Positions 24,129-33,671 of a DNA stretch of 64,000 nt are shown piece by piece. The notes under the pieces are model-generated. The model saw only the letters and a program-made list of their open reading frames with translations, was not told where the DNA came from and did not search any database. Each line of letters begins with the position of its first letter. Within the stretch, counting starts at the first letter, position 1. The stretch is from Verrucomicrobiota bacterium (GTDB taxonomy: Bacteria; Verrucomicrobiota; Verrucomicrobiia; Opitutales; Opitutaceae), in NCBI GenBank assembly GCA_016235555.1, contig JACRKC010000088.1:1-64000 (forward strand), read 5' to 3'. A program made the translations under genes and the position numbers.

Positions 24129-27089
24129 TCAGAACCGCGCCTGCACGCCGGCCGAGATCGAGCGGGGGAACAGATTGGTCTGGGCGCGGCGATCCTCGCG
24201 ATAGAGGCCGCTGTAGCGGCCGCGGTTTTCCTCGAAGAGGTTGATCACATCGAGGAACACATTGAGGTTCTTGTTGATCTTCAGCCGGGCGAAGAAGTCG
24301 TATTGCTCGCGGCGACCGATGAACTCGGAACTCGAGGGATCGCCGGTGTTGAGCGAGGAGAGATAGGTGCCGGCGAAGTTCCACATGAGGCGCAGATCCC
24401 AACGGCCGTAGTTGTAGGTGAGGCCGGCGTTGCCGGAACGGGGCCTCATGCCGGTGAGATTATTCGGGAAGGGCAGCGGGGTGGTGATCACGCCGTTGTA
24501 GTCGCCCTCGCTGGTCAGCACGGTCCAGTTGGCCATGACGCCGAACCCGCGGAACTTGCCGGGCAGGAAGCTCAGCTGCTGGGAGTAATTCATTTCCATG
24601 CCCTGCACCGTGGCGTCGCCGGCGTTGATGCGGCTGTTTCCCTGCCAGCCCACGTAGTCGTTGAGGTTGAGACCGAATTCGTTCCCGGTGATGCGGAACG
24701 AGGTCGCGGTGACGAAATTCTTGATCTCCTTGCGGAAGGCGCCGATCGAGGCGACGCCCACGGGCTTGAAATAATATTCGAGGCTGACGTCGTAGTTGCT
24801 CGAGATCTGCGGCTTCAGCGAGGGATTGGAGAAGCTCACGGTCTGCCCGAGATCGTTGATCGAGAAGCGACCGGTCAGGTCGGAGAGGCGCGGCCGGCCG
24901 ATCGTGGTGGAGAAGTTGGCGCGGGCCGTGAGATGCCGGATCGGCTCGTAGCGGAATTGGAGGTTGGGGAACCAGTCGACGTAGTCCGACTTCACCGTCC
25001 GGTAGGTGGCGAAGCGGTTCTCGGGGTTGGTGACGCGGGTGTTCTCAAAGCGCGAAACGATTTCCGCCCGGGTCTGTTCGACGCGCATGCCGGCGGTCAT
25101 CTGAAGATTCTTCGCCAGCTTCACCTCGCCTTGCAGATACCCCGCGGGGATGGTCTCGCGGGTCTGGTAGTCGTTCTGCAGCGAGTTGGTGACCGAGGTG
25201 TCGAGGTTCGCGGTCGTCAGCGGCAGAGCGGCTGCGTTGTAGGTGAACTGGACGGACGACCGCGCAGGCAGGCCGGAGGGCAGGTAGCTGAAGCCGATGT
25301 CCTTGAAGACCGCCTTGGTGTTGATGATGGGCGTCGCCGGATAACGGCCGTCGACCCAGCCGTGCGTGAAATTGAACAACCGGTAACGGCTGTAGTCGCC
25401 CGCGCCGAGCGTGCCGGTGATCGAGTCGGCATCGCGGTCGCGGTCCTCCTGACGCACGCGGAAGCCGGTCTTGAGCTTGGTCTGAAAGCGCCACTGTAGA
25501 AAATCGCTCGAAGCGTCGAGCTTGAGGCTGGCGATCTTGTCGGAGGCGTCCTCGTGGGTGCCGGTGACGGCGATCGAGAGCATGTTGGTGAAGGGATCGT
25601 TCGGCGGTGCGAGGGGGCCGGTGAACGTCAGGGTCGGAAACTCTTTGCTCGTGCGGCGATCGTAGGTGAAGCCGTAGGTGTTGTTGCTGCGGGCCGTGGC
25701 CGACATGCGGTCGAGCGGGCGGAACGAGTCGGAGTAGGTCACGTTCCATGTGAGCTTGATGGCCCCGACGGCCTGTTTGCCGGAGAGCTGGAAGTTCCAC
25801 ATCTCGCTGGGCGTGTGGCGAAAATCGCGCTGCGTCCGGTAGCTCGACCGCGTGAAGGTCCAGAAATCCGTGGTGGAGTTGGCCGCGTCGAACGTGAGGT
25901 TGTCGGTGTATTGCGGGCGATTCTGGTCCATGATGTTCACAAACCGGGTCCAGCCCGCGGCGAAGGTGACGGAAGAGTCCTGGGACAGCTTGTAGTCGAA
26001 CTTCGTCTGGAAATTCACGCGCTTGTTGAGGTGATACTCCTGGTCGGCGTAGAGCACCTGGCGGCCGACGGTCGGATTCGAGTAGTTCCAATTCTGGGCA
26101 AAGGTGGTGCGGATGGTCTGCAGGCCGTCGCCGACTTCCTGGTAGGCACCGGTGATCGACACGCCGAGTTTGCGGCCGAACAGCACGAAAACGTCCGAGT
26201 AATCCAGCGAGTAGTGCGGGAAGAAACGGCGGCCACTGCCGGACACGTCGAGGTATTTGCCCATGGTCTCGTTGTAGGCGCCGGCGGCATTGACGATGAC
26301 GGTGCGGCTGCTGCGGTCGAAACCGCTGCGGGTGCGGAGATTCACGACGCCGCCGAGCGACTCGGCGTCCATGTCGGCGGTGGGGGTCTTGATGACCTCC
26401 ACGCTTTCGATCGAGCCGGAGGGCAGGCCGCTGACAACCTGAATGCGGGAATCGGGATTGGCCGCGGCAAAACGGGTGCCGTCCATCGTGACGGTGGTGA
26501 ACTCGGCGGACAGGCCGCGCACGGAAATCGCATCGACGGCGGAGCCGCCGTAATCGCCCACGACGCCGGGCATGCGCTGGAGGAACGAGCCCATGTCGCC
26601 CTTGGCGATGTTGCCGTAGGCGTCGGTGGCGATGCTGGTGCCGACCGTGAGGGCGTTTTCCTGCCGCGCGATCGCGGCGGCGTTGCCCTCGCGCACGGCG
26701 GTGACGGACACCGCTTCGAGCAGGTAGATGCCCGAGTTCAGCTTGAAGTCGTGCGTGGCGGTGCCGCCGGCGGAGACGCTTACGGTGGCGCTGGCGTCGT
26801 CGAGCCCGGGGTAGGTGACCGCCAGACTCGCGGCGCCCGCGGGCACGCGGGGCAGGACGAACGTCCCGTCGCGTTCCGTCGTGGCGGACAGGCTGGTGCC
26901 GGCCACGGTGACGACGGCGTTCTCCAGGTTTTCGCGGGTCGCGCCGTTGTAGACGCGACCGCGGATTTCGCCGGTGGCGGCGGATTGGGCGAGCAGCGGC
27001 AGGGCGCCGAGCAAGCCGAGGAGGGCGACGACTGCACGAGAGCGGCAGACGCGGGTGAAATTCCGAAGGGAGAAGGTGGACGATTTCAT
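24129..27089 (-). CDS. TonB-dependent receptor, second polysaccharide locus
   Basis: A large outer-membrane barrel transporter of about 986 residues. The ATG at 27089 precedes a long positively charged leader and signal peptide (VVALLGLLGALPLLAQSA). A carboxypeptidase-regulatory-like domain (TGEIRGRVYNGATRENLENA) follows, then a TonB-box region (LLEAVSVTAVREG), the plug (GNIAKGDMGSFLQRMPGVVG, ISVRGLSAEFTTVTMDGTRF, LGGVVNL) and a barrel ending in the BAM-type motif AGVQARF. There is no SusD partner. It is co-transcribed with the propeller glycosidase downstream and divergent from the exported toroid protein at 27345, forming a compact glycan-uptake module. Confidence 0.93.
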   Translation of the reverse strand: MKSSTFSLRNFTRVCRSRAVVALLGLLGALPLLAQSAATGEIRGRVYNGATRENLENAVVTVAGTSLSATTERDGTFVLPRVPAGAASLAVTYPGLDDASATVSVSAGGTATHDFKLNSGIYLLEAVSVTAVREGNAAAIARQENALTVGTSIATDAYGNIAKGDMGSFLQRMPGVVGDYGGSAVDAISVRGLSAEFTTVTMDGTRFAAANPDSRIQVVSGLPSGSIESVEVIKTPTADMDAESLGGVVNLRTRSGFDRSSRTVIVNAAGAYNETMGKYLDVSGSGRRFFPHYSLDYSDVFVLFGRKLGVSITGAYQEVGDGLQTIRTTFAQNWNYSNPTVGRQVLYADQEYHLNKRVNFQTKFDYKLSQDSSVTFAAGWTRFVNIMDQNRPQYTDNLTFDAANSTTDFWTFTRSSYRTQRDFRHTPSEMWNFQLSGKQAVGAIKLTWNVTYSDSFRPLDRMSATARSNNTYGFTYDRRTSKEFPTLTFTGPLAPPNDPFTNMLSIAVTGTHEDASDKIASLKLDASSDFLQWRFQTKLKTGFRVRQEDRDRDADSITGTLGAGDYSRYRLFNFTHGWVDGRYPATPIINTKAVFKDIGFSYLPSGLPARSSVQFTYNAAALPLTTANLDTSVTNSLQNDYQTRETIPAGYLQGEVKLAKNLQMTAGMRVEQTRAEIVSRFENTRVTNPENRFATYRTVKSDYVDWFPNLQFRYEPIRHLTARANFSTTIGRPRLSDLTGRFSINDLGQTVSFSNPSLKPQISSNYDVSLEYYFKPVGVASIGAFRKEIKNFVTATSFRITGNEFGLNLNDYVGWQGNSRINAGDATVQGMEMNYSQQLSFLPGKFRGFGVMANWTVLTSEGDYNGVITTPLPFPNNLTGMRPRSGNAGLTYNYGRWDLRLMWNFAGTYLSSLNTGDPSSSEFIGRREQYDFFARLKINKNLNVFLDVINLFEENRGRYSGLYREDRRAQTNLFPRSISAGVQARF

Positions 27090-27344
27090 GGTGAGCAACT
27101 GAGGCACGACGGACGAGGTCAGCGGTAGGTTTCGCCATCAACCACACGACAGCAATAGCACACTGGGTGATTTTGCGGCACGGCTTTCCGGTGTGACGGC
27201 ACAACTTGTTCCCGCGTCGGCCAGCGCGCTGGCGCGCATCAAACCGCGCTCGCAAGCGAGCTGACCTCCAGGTGCGAAACCAAACGGGAAAACCGTGGAT
27301 TTTTCGGCAGCGCGGAATTGCGCGCGCCTGCCGCGGTGTGCTCA

Positions 27345-29579
27345 ATGGCGCGCATGTCGTTTCTGGCGTGCCCCGTTTTTCGATTTGTCCGCGGCGCCGG
27401 CGGCATCGCGTGGCGGCGGGTTTGGCGGTGGTTGCCGCTCGCAGGTGCGGTCGCCTCACTCGCGCGGGCGGATGCCGACCCGGCGGGGGCCGCGGCACTG
27501 GCGGCTGCGACCGCGGAGTCGTTTGCGACCGTCGCAGCGCCCGTCGCGTCAGGGCCGCGCGGTCCCATCATGCGCGAATTGGAGCCGATCATGGTGCAGC
27601 AGGCGCGCTACCTGGTGGCGTTGTTGCAGCCGTGGGCAAAAGACCCGCGCGCCGCCGCGCTGCCGCCCACGCCCAACCGGCCGGCTTCCGGCGAGCATGG
27701 CATCCGGCCGAGCGCGCACACGGCGAAGGGGCTGGCGCTGCTCGCGCGACTCGCGCCCGATGCGGCGTTTTCGGGAGCGCTGACGCGGGCGACGGCGCGC
27801 GAGCGGGCGCTGGCCATCGTGCGGTTTCTCGTCCGCACGCACGGCGCCGGCGGCGAGGTGTGCGCCGACGGCAAGCCCTGGCGCAACCAGTGGCAGTCCG
27901 CCTATTGGGCGTCGCTCGCGGGCGAGGCGTGCTGGTTGCTATGGGACGATCTGACCCCGGCCGAGCGCGGTCTCGCGGCCCGCATGATTGGCGACGAGGC
28001 CGACCGGTTCGTGGGGGTGACTCCGCCGGCAAATCTGCGCGACGACTCAAAGGCGGAGGAGAACGCCTGGAACTCCGCCGTGGTGTCGCTGGCGTTCAAC
28101 ATGTTTCCCCGCCACCCGCGGCACGCGGCGTGGCGCGAGACGGCGGTGCGCTGGATCGCATCGTCGTTCGCCACCACGAGCGATCTGACGCGCACCGACC
28201 TGGTGGACGGCCGGCCGAGGCGCGACTGGTTGAGTGGCGCGAATCTGCTGGAGGATTTCACGCTCGAAAACCATCGCCGCGTGCACCCCGACTACATGGC
28301 GTGCACCTACCTGCTCACGTCGCAGGCGCCGATGTATGCGTGGGGCGGCCATCGTGTGCCCGAGGCGACGCACCTCAACGTCGAGGCGATCAATCGCGTC
28401 GTGCAACGCCTCGCCACGCCCGACGGCAGCGTGATCTATCCCAACGGGCAGGATTGGGGACTGCACCGCAATATCGATTGGTTCGAATATCACGCGACCG
28501 CCGCCGTGCTCTATCAGGATCGCGCGTCGGCCGCCCTGATGCGGCACTCACTCGCGGCCGTGAAGCGGATGGCCGCGCGCGATCCGGCGGGCGCGGTGTA
28601 TCTGCCGACGGAAACGAAGCTCTCCTCCGATCAGGCGATGGTGCTCGAATATCTGGCGCACATTTACGCGTTGATGGCGCAACTCGGCGAAGGTCCCGCG
28701 CCGCAGCCGGACGCGGAGCTGTGGGCGGCGCTCGCGGGGCGGCAGGTTTTTGCCGAGGGGAAATTCGGCGTGATGCGCTCGAGCGAAAGCATCGCGACCT
28801 TCTCCTGGGGCGCGCAGGTGATGGGACTGGTGGTGCCGTTGCGCGAGGACTTGTTGCTCGCCCCCGAAGCGCGCGGGCTCGTGGGCTATGTCGCGATCGA
28901 TCGCGTGAAGACCGAGACGCCGGTGATGAAGCGGGTCGATGTGACGGCTCCCGCCGGCGGTCTCGGCGTGGCGGGGCTGTTGGAGCGCGGTGGCGGCGCG
29001 GTGGAGCAACGCTTCGCGTTTCTCGCGTTGCCCGATGGCCGCACGGTCTACGCCGACACCGTGCGCCTGACCGGCGAGCGCCGCCCCGCGCTGCTCGACC
29101 TCGGCACGCTCGGCGTGCTCAACGACCGCGCATGGGTGTTTCACGACGGACGGCGGACGGTGACGCATGAAGGCGGGCGGGTGGAGTTTGCGGCCGCCCG
29201 CGCAGAAACCGACGCGTCCGCGGCGTGGCGGTCGCGGTGGTTCAATCTCGACGGGCTCGGCATTGTGCGGCTCGCGGCGTCGGGGGAGGCGCGCTATGTG
29301 CCGCGGCCGACTGGTGCGGCGGGGCGGCTGGAGCAGCGTTTTCATCTCAACGCGCACGCGCCAGAAGCGCTGGCCGACCTGGCGCCGGGTGCCGCGGCGG
29401 CGCACAGCGTGCTCGTGTTTCGTCCGGGCGACTCGGCCGGGCGCACGCGGGCCGCGGCGGAGCGGACGAAATTGCGGAGCCGGCCCGGCGCCGCGCTGGT
29501 GCAACTGACACTCGACGATGGAACGGAGATCGAACTCGACCTCGACGCGCTGACAATCCGGGTGCGCGTGGCGCCGTAG
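27345..29579 (+). CDS. Large exported protein, probable alpha/alpha-toroid plus beta-sandwich (lyase-like)
   Basis: About 744 residues with an N-terminal export signal (hydrophobic segment WLPLAGAVASLARA). Residues 70-430 are helix-rich with lyase-like patterns (LEPIMVQQARYLVALLQPW, WRNQWQSAYWASLAGEACWL, ENAWNSAVVSLAFNMFP, HPDYMACTYLLTSQ). The C-terminal 300 residues look beta-rich (VEQRFAFLALPDGRTVYADT). This is the build of polysaccharide lyases (families 8, 12, 21 and relatives). Asn/His/Tyr candidates occur in NGQDWGLHRNIDWFEYHATA, but I cannot assign a family. It is divergent from the TBDR gene, so it may degrade or process the same polymer. The start could also be at 27354. Confidence 0.7.
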   Translation: MARMSFLACPVFRFVRGAGGIAWRRVWRWLPLAGAVASLARADADPAGAAALAAATAESFATVAAPVASGPRGPIMRELEPIMVQQARYLVALLQPWAKDPRAAALPPTPNRPASGEHGIRPSAHTAKGLALLARLAPDAAFSGALTRATARERALAIVRFLVRTHGAGGEVCADGKPWRNQWQSAYWASLAGEACWLLWDDLTPAERGLAARMIGDEADRFVGVTPPANLRDDSKAEENAWNSAVVSLAFNMFPRHPRHAAWRETAVRWIASSFATTSDLTRTDLVDGRPRRDWLSGANLLEDFTLENHRRVHPDYMACTYLLTSQAPMYAWGGHRVPEATHLNVEAINRVVQRLATPDGSVIYPNGQDWGLHRNIDWFEYHATAAVLYQDRASAALMRHSLAAVKRMAARDPAGAVYLPTETKLSSDQAMVLEYLAHIYALMAQLGEGPAPQPDAELWAALAGRQVFAEGKFGVMRSSESIATFSWGAQVMGLVVPLREDLLLAPEARGLVGYVAIDRVKTETPVMKRVDVTAPAGGLGVAGLLERGGGAVEQRFAFLALPDGRTVYADTVRLTGERRPALLDLGTLGVLNDRAWVFHDGRRTVTHEGGRVEFAAARAETDASAAWRSRWFNLDGLGIVRLAASGEARYVPRPTGAAGRLEQRFHLNAHAPEALADLAPGAAAAHSVLVFRPGDSAGRTRAAAERTKLRSRPGAALVQLTLDDGTEIELDLDALTIRVRVAP

Positions 29580-29670
29580 CGGTGGCCGCGTGATCGAGGG
29601 TAGCGGCCGACCCTGCGGCAGGCCCAGGGCAGGGCAGGCCGTGAGGCAACCGGTCCCAGGTTTTTCATCT

Positions 29671-29858
29671 ATCGAGTCTCGCGAAATAGGGTGGCAGAGA
29701 GTCCGGCGGTTTGGGGAGCGCGCCCGTCTCGGGTGCCCGTGTCGGCGTCTCACCGACACTTTCGAAGTCCTCGGCGGGACGCCGAGGACAGCCCGCGGGA
29801 CGCGGGCGCTCCCCGAACCACCGCTGCCACTCGATGAGGCGAAGCTCGATAATGGATG
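29671..29858. repeat. Repeat family H, copy 1 (compound, about 180 bp)
   Basis: Begins GTCTCGCGAAATAGGGTG and contains three stacked hairpins: GGGGAGCGCGCCCGTCTCGG against GGGACGCGGGCGCTCCCC, GTGTCGGCGTCTCACCGACA, and GTCCTCGGCGGGACGCCGAG. It ends TAATGGATGACAA, which also appears in palindromes at 39232-39313. A second copy is at 41290-41468. Confidence 0.8.
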
Positions 29859-29972
29859 ACAAACCCGCAGGGGCTCATCGCGCGCCCGCCTCGTCACTTC
29901 GGCGGCGACGGGCGATGGACTCTTGGTTCTCGGCGCCGCCGCCCGTGGGCAGCACAAGAGTTCTTCGCCGAT

Positions 29973-30044
29973 TTGTCGGTCGGGCTTCATGTCCGACGTC
30001 CGCCGCAGGCGGACAAGTGTCGGGGATAAACCCCGACCTACGTC
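29973..30044. repeat. Repeat family I, copy 2
   Basis: GGTCGGGCTTCATGTCCGAC and GGGATAAACCCCGACCTACG flank a GTCCGCCGCAGGCGGAC hairpin. It is related to 13005-13064 and lies 22 bp beyond the prolyl oligopeptidase stop. Confidence 0.65.
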
Positions 30045-30066
30045 GCGATTGTGGCTGCGCGCCGAG

Positions 30067-32139
30067 TCAGCGGAGCTGTTTCCAGAGAAACGTGTAGGCC
30101 ATCGCGTTCATGAAGGCCGACTGCTTGTTGTCGGCGGCACCGGCGTGGCCGCCCTCGATGTTTTCGTAGAAGAGCACGTCGTGTTTCTGCTCGAGCATGA
30201 GCGCGGCCATCTTGCGTGCGTGGCCGGGATGCACCCGATCGTCGCGCGTCGAGGTGGTGAAGAGGATGCGCGGATATTTCACGCCGGGCTTCACGTTTTG
30301 GTAGGGCGAGTAGCGGCTGATGTAGGCCCACTCCTCGGGGAGGTCGGGGTTGCCGTATTCGCCCATCCAACTCGCGCCGGCGAGCAGGTGGTTGTAGCGC
30401 TTCATGTCGAGCAGCGGCTGCTGGCACACGACGGCGCCGAACAGATCGGGGCGCTGCGTGAGCATCACGCCCATGAGCAGGCCGCCGTTGCTGCCGCCGA
30501 GGATGCCGAGGTGCTGCGGCGAGGTCACCTTTCGTTTGATGAGGTCCTCGGCGATCGCGATGAAGTCGTCGTAGACGCGCTGGCGGTTGGCCTTGAGGCC
30601 GGCCTGGTGCCAGGCGGGGCCGAACTCGCCGCCGCCCCGCATGTTGGCGAGGATGAATACGCCGCCGCGCTCGAACCACGCCGCGCCACGGCCGGCGTTG
30701 TAGACGGGGGTCTGGGAGAGTTGGAAGCCGCCGTAGCCGTAGAGCAAGGTGGGGGCCGTGCCGTCGAGCGCGAGACCGCGGCGTGCGACTTGGAAATACG
30801 GCACGCGCGTGCCGTCCTTGGAAACGACTTCGTGCTGCGAGACCACGAGGCCCTCGGCGTTGAAGAACGCGGGCAACTGCTTGAGCTGCTCGCGTCCCTC
30901 CCGGCCGAGCGTGCCGTAATAGAGGCTCGTGGGCGTGACGAAATCGGTGACGGTCAGGAAATAATTATCCGACTCCGCGTCGACCGGGCCGATTCCGAGC
31001 TGGCCGAATTCCGGCGCGGGTAGCGCCGTGCGCTTCCACGTGGTGCCGTCGCGGGTGACGAGGTAGAGGCGGCTGCGGACGTTATCGAGCTCGTTGACCA
31101 CGAGGTAGTGGGCGAAGGTCGAGACGCCGGCGAGCGACTTGCGCGGGCCGGGCGTGTAGAGCTGGTCGAAGTCCCGGCCGCCCGCGAGGAACTTGTCCCA
31201 CGGCAGGATGAGGAACGAACCGGCGGCGTAGGTCTTGCCGCCGACCGTCCAATCTTTGCGGAGCGTAACGGTGATGAACTCGCGCCACGTGCCGACGTTG
31301 GCGTGGTCCGGGACGTCGAGTTTGCGAAACGTGTCGCCTTCGCGCAGGTGGGTTTCGCTCGTGTAGAACGTGATCCCGCGGCGGATGAACTCGCGCTTGA
31401 AGCCGAAACGATTCGAAACGTTGGCGGACGCGCTCACGTCGCCCTTTTCGCCTTCGAACACGACGCGTGCGGCGCTCAGGGGCGTGCCGCGCGTCCATTC
31501 CTTGACGATGCGGGCGTAGCCGGAGGTGGTCATCGAACCGGGGCCGAAGTCCGTGGCGACGTAGACGTGGTCGCGGTCGCGCCAGTCGAGCCCGCCCTTG
31601 GCCTCGGGCAGATAAAAGCCGTCCTTCACGAAGGACTTCGTCGTCACATCGAACTCGCGCACCACCACGGCGTCGCCGCCGCCGCGCGACAAATCGACCA
31701 GCACGCGGTCGTTGGCGGGCCGGAGCCAGTTCACGCCTTTCCAGACCCAGCTCTCTTTTTCGGCGGCGCCGAGCGCGTCGAGATCGAGCACGGTTTCCCA
31801 CTTGGGCTCGGCCTTGCGATATTCCGCGAGGGTCGTGCGGCGCCAGATGCCGCGCACGTGGTCGGCGTCGCGCCAGAAGTTGTAGAAGAACTCGCCGTGC
31901 TTTGACACGTCGGGGATGCGGGCCTTGGAGTCGTAGATCGCGAGCAGGCGTTCGTAGGTGCCCTTGAAATCCGGCGACGTTTCGAGGGCCCGCCGGCTGA
32001 TGGTGTTTTGGTCGCGGGCCCAGGCGAGGGCGCGATCACCCGTGACCTCTTCCAGCCAGAGGAACGGATCGGCGGCAGGTTGGGCGATGGCGGGGAGAAG
32101 TGAAGTGGCCAAGAGAGCGGTAAGGGTGGGGATTTTCAT
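30067..32139 (-). CDS. Exported prolyl oligopeptidase family protein (S9A)
   Basis: A serine peptidase of 690 residues that cleaves short peptides after proline or related sites. The signal peptide is MKIPTLTALLATSLLPAIAQ, so it probably acts in the periplasm. An N-terminal seven-bladed propeller (about 70-400) gates the C-terminal alpha/beta-hydrolase. The nucleophile is Ser550 in LGGSNGGLLMGV, the Asp lies in the STRDDRVHPGH region and His665 is in IEGGHAGAADNK. The family-typical DPFLWLEEV sequence at the N-terminus is present. It is a single gene, separated from its neighbours by repeats H/I and A. Confidence 0.93.
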   Translation of the reverse strand: MKIPTLTALLATSLLPAIAQPAADPFLWLEEVTGDRALAWARDQNTISRRALETSPDFKGTYERLLAIYDSKARIPDVSKHGEFFYNFWRDADHVRGIWRRTTLAEYRKAEPKWETVLDLDALGAAEKESWVWKGVNWLRPANDRVLVDLSRGGGDAVVVREFDVTTKSFVKDGFYLPEAKGGLDWRDRDHVYVATDFGPGSMTTSGYARIVKEWTRGTPLSAARVVFEGEKGDVSASANVSNRFGFKREFIRRGITFYTSETHLREGDTFRKLDVPDHANVGTWREFITVTLRKDWTVGGKTYAAGSFLILPWDKFLAGGRDFDQLYTPGPRKSLAGVSTFAHYLVVNELDNVRSRLYLVTRDGTTWKRTALPAPEFGQLGIGPVDAESDNYFLTVTDFVTPTSLYYGTLGREGREQLKQLPAFFNAEGLVVSQHEVVSKDGTRVPYFQVARRGLALDGTAPTLLYGYGGFQLSQTPVYNAGRGAAWFERGGVFILANMRGGGEFGPAWHQAGLKANRQRVYDDFIAIAEDLIKRKVTSPQHLGILGGSNGGLLMGVMLTQRPDLFGAVVCQQPLLDMKRYNHLLAGASWMGEYGNPDLPEEWAYISRYSPYQNVKPGVKYPRILFTTSTRDDRVHPGHARKMAALMLEQKHDVLFYENIEGGHAGAADNKQSAFMNAMAYTFLWKQLR

Positions 32140-32204
32140 GCGGCGAGGCTCGCCAACGCGGCGCGACGGCCAAGCGCAAAGTGAGCCTGCGGTGCACTTT
32201 TGGG

Positions 32205-32337
32205 GTGACTCAAACTGAGGTCAGCGATTTGCAGCGGCGGTCTATGACCGCCGACCGAATGCCCTTGGCGCAACGCCGGCGGTCATAGACCGCCGCTACA
32301 GCCGAGGCATTCGAAAACTGACCTCAGTTTGAGTTGC
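32205..32337. repeat. Repeat family A
   Basis: Termini GGTGACTCAAACTGAGGTCA and TGACCTCAGTTTGAGTTGCC, with core arms GCAGCGGCGGTCTATGACCG and CGGTCATAGACCGCCGCTAC. It fills the gap between rsmE and the prolyl oligopeptidase gene. Confidence 0.85.
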
Positions 32338-32348
32338 CCCCATGCACT

Positions 32349-33107
32349 TTACCCGGAGTTTTGCAACTCGTAGCTCAGGACGCTCAAGGCGTAGACGGCC
32401 GCCGTTTCACAACGCAGCACCAACGGCCCGAGGGTGATCGGTTCGAAGCCGCACGTTTGCGACTGGCTCATCTCGGCGGGCGTGAAATCGCCTTCGGGTC
32501 CGATCAGCCACAGCACTTTTTTTGGCGCGCGACCATGGGTGGAGCGGAAGGCGGCGAGGACGCCCTTGAGCGACCTGGCGCCGGGCTGGAGGCTGGCGAT
32601 CAACTTCAGATCGTAGCCACGCGCACCTTCCATGAACGGGCCGGCCTTTTGCACGGGCAGGATTTCCGGCAGGAAGGGATTGCCGCACTGCTTCGCGGCC
32701 TCGAGCGCGGCGACCTGCCATTTCTCGTTTTTCCGGTCCGAGCGATCGGCATCAAGGTGGACTTGGGTGCGCTCACTCTCGAGCGGCACGATGCGCGCCG
32801 CGCCGATCTCGGTGGCTTTGCGCACGATGGCATCCATGCCCGGACCCTTGGGCAGCGCCTGACCGAGCGTGATCTCGAAGGGGAGGGGACGCGCCTTCTG
32901 TTTGAAGCGCACCTTCAGCACGGCCGCGTTTTTCCGGTCGACGGCGAGCTCGCAAATCCACTCGGCCCCGCGCCCATCGAACGCCACGACCGTGTCGCCG
33001 GCGCGGGCGCGGTTGACGGCCACGAGGTGGTGGGACTCGTCGGCCGAAAGCGTGATCTCGGAGGGCTCGGCGGTGGCCGGCGTGCAGTGGGCGCGGAAAT
33101 CGGGCAT
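32349..33107 (-). CDS. rsmE: 16S rRNA (uracil(1498)-N3)-methyltransferase
   Basis: Methylates U1498 of 16S rRNA in the assembled small subunit using S-adenosylmethionine. About 252 residues from the ATG at 33107; an upstream ATG at 33158 adds a tail not expected in the family. The PUA-like N-terminal domain includes ESHHLVAVNRARAGDTVVAF. The SPOUT trefoil-knot domain carries the signature VLWLIGPEGDFTPAEM and ITLGPLVLRCETAAVYAL, the SAM-binding knot. It is a stand-alone housekeeping gene. Confidence 0.95.
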   Translation of the reverse strand: MPDFRAHCTPATAEPSEITLSADESHHLVAVNRARAGDTVVAFDGRGAEWICELAVDRKNAAVLKVRFKQKARPLPFEITLGQALPKGPGMDAIVRKATEIGAARIVPLESERTQVHLDADRSDRKNEKWQVAALEAAKQCGNPFLPEILPVQKAGPFMEGARGYDLKLIASLQPGARSLKGVLAAFRSTHGRAPKKVLWLIGPEGDFTPAEMSQSQTCGFEPITLGPLVLRCETAAVYALSVLSYELQNSG

Positions 33108-33177
33108 GGCGGCGAGTGTCGGGTGGCGGGGACGAGTGGCAAGTGGGGAGTGCGCCATCGCACCGCGCGAAAACAGG

Positions 33178-33209
33178 AAGGGCGCCGGATTTTCGCCCGG
33201 CGCCCTTGC
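33178..33209. other. Strong GC hairpin between rsmE and tRNA-Leu
   Basis: GGGCGCCGG and CCGGGCGCCC arms around ATTTTCG. Neither side has a clear T run, so I do not call it a terminator. It lies in the divergent region between rsmE and the tRNA gene. Confidence 0.45.
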
Positions 33210-33359
33210 CGACTTTAAACTGCAAACTATGAACTGACCGAAAAGAACGGGTAACTGACGCGGGGAAAGACGCGCGCGGTGCGGTGGCGTTCAATCTTCC
33301 GCTGTCGGAGTTTTTCGTGGACACCGGTGGGAGCGAAACTAGCGTCCGCACTCTCCGTT

Positions 33360-33447
33360 GCCCGGGTGGCGGAATTGGCAGACGCAGTGGACTCAAAATC
33401 CACCGCCCTCTAAAGGCTTGTGGGTTCGACCCCCACCCCGGGCACCA
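33360..33447 (+). tRNA. tRNA-Leu (anticodon CAA)
   Basis: An 88-nt cloverleaf with a GCCCGGG/CCCGGGC acceptor stem. The anticodon stem GTGGA/TCCAC frames the loop CTCAAAA, giving anticodon CAA (reads UUG). A long class II variable arm (CGCCCTCTAAAGGCTTG region) precedes the GTGGGTTCGACCCCCAC T-arm. The CCA end is encoded. The long variable arm confirms a type II tRNA. Confidence 0.95.
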
Positions 33448-33490
33448 AATCAGGCGCGGCAGAAAGTGCGGTCAGCGAACCGATGGCTTG

Positions 33491-33604
33491 GTTGTAGCGG
33501 CGGTCTGTGATCGCCGTCGAAGCACGACTGGCGGTTCGTCGGCGGTCATAGACCGCCGCTACAGCCAGGGCCTTCGGAAACCGACCTCAGTTCGAGTTGC
33601 ACCC
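33491..33604. repeat. Repeat family A, left end missing
   Basis: The core GTAGCGGCGGTCTGTGATCG and CGGTCATAGACCGCCGCTAC and the right terminus CGACCTCAGTTCGAGTTGCA are present, but the left terminal repeat is gone. It lies 44 bp after the tRNA-Leu gene. Confidence 0.75.
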
Positions 33605-33671
33605 CGCCAAGCCGGCGGCACTGAAATTGGATTGTGCCGGGGACCTCGGGCGGTAGCGTGCGCTAATTTTT

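Noticed and set aside
29590-30097. Short plus-strand open frames after the toroid-protein gene
   Set aside because: They are made of repeats H and I; their protein sequence mirrors the hairpins and has no family.
33178-33209. Hairpin as terminator of rsmE or the tRNA gene
   Set aside because: It lies upstream of both rsmE and tRNA-Leu and lacks a T run on either strand.
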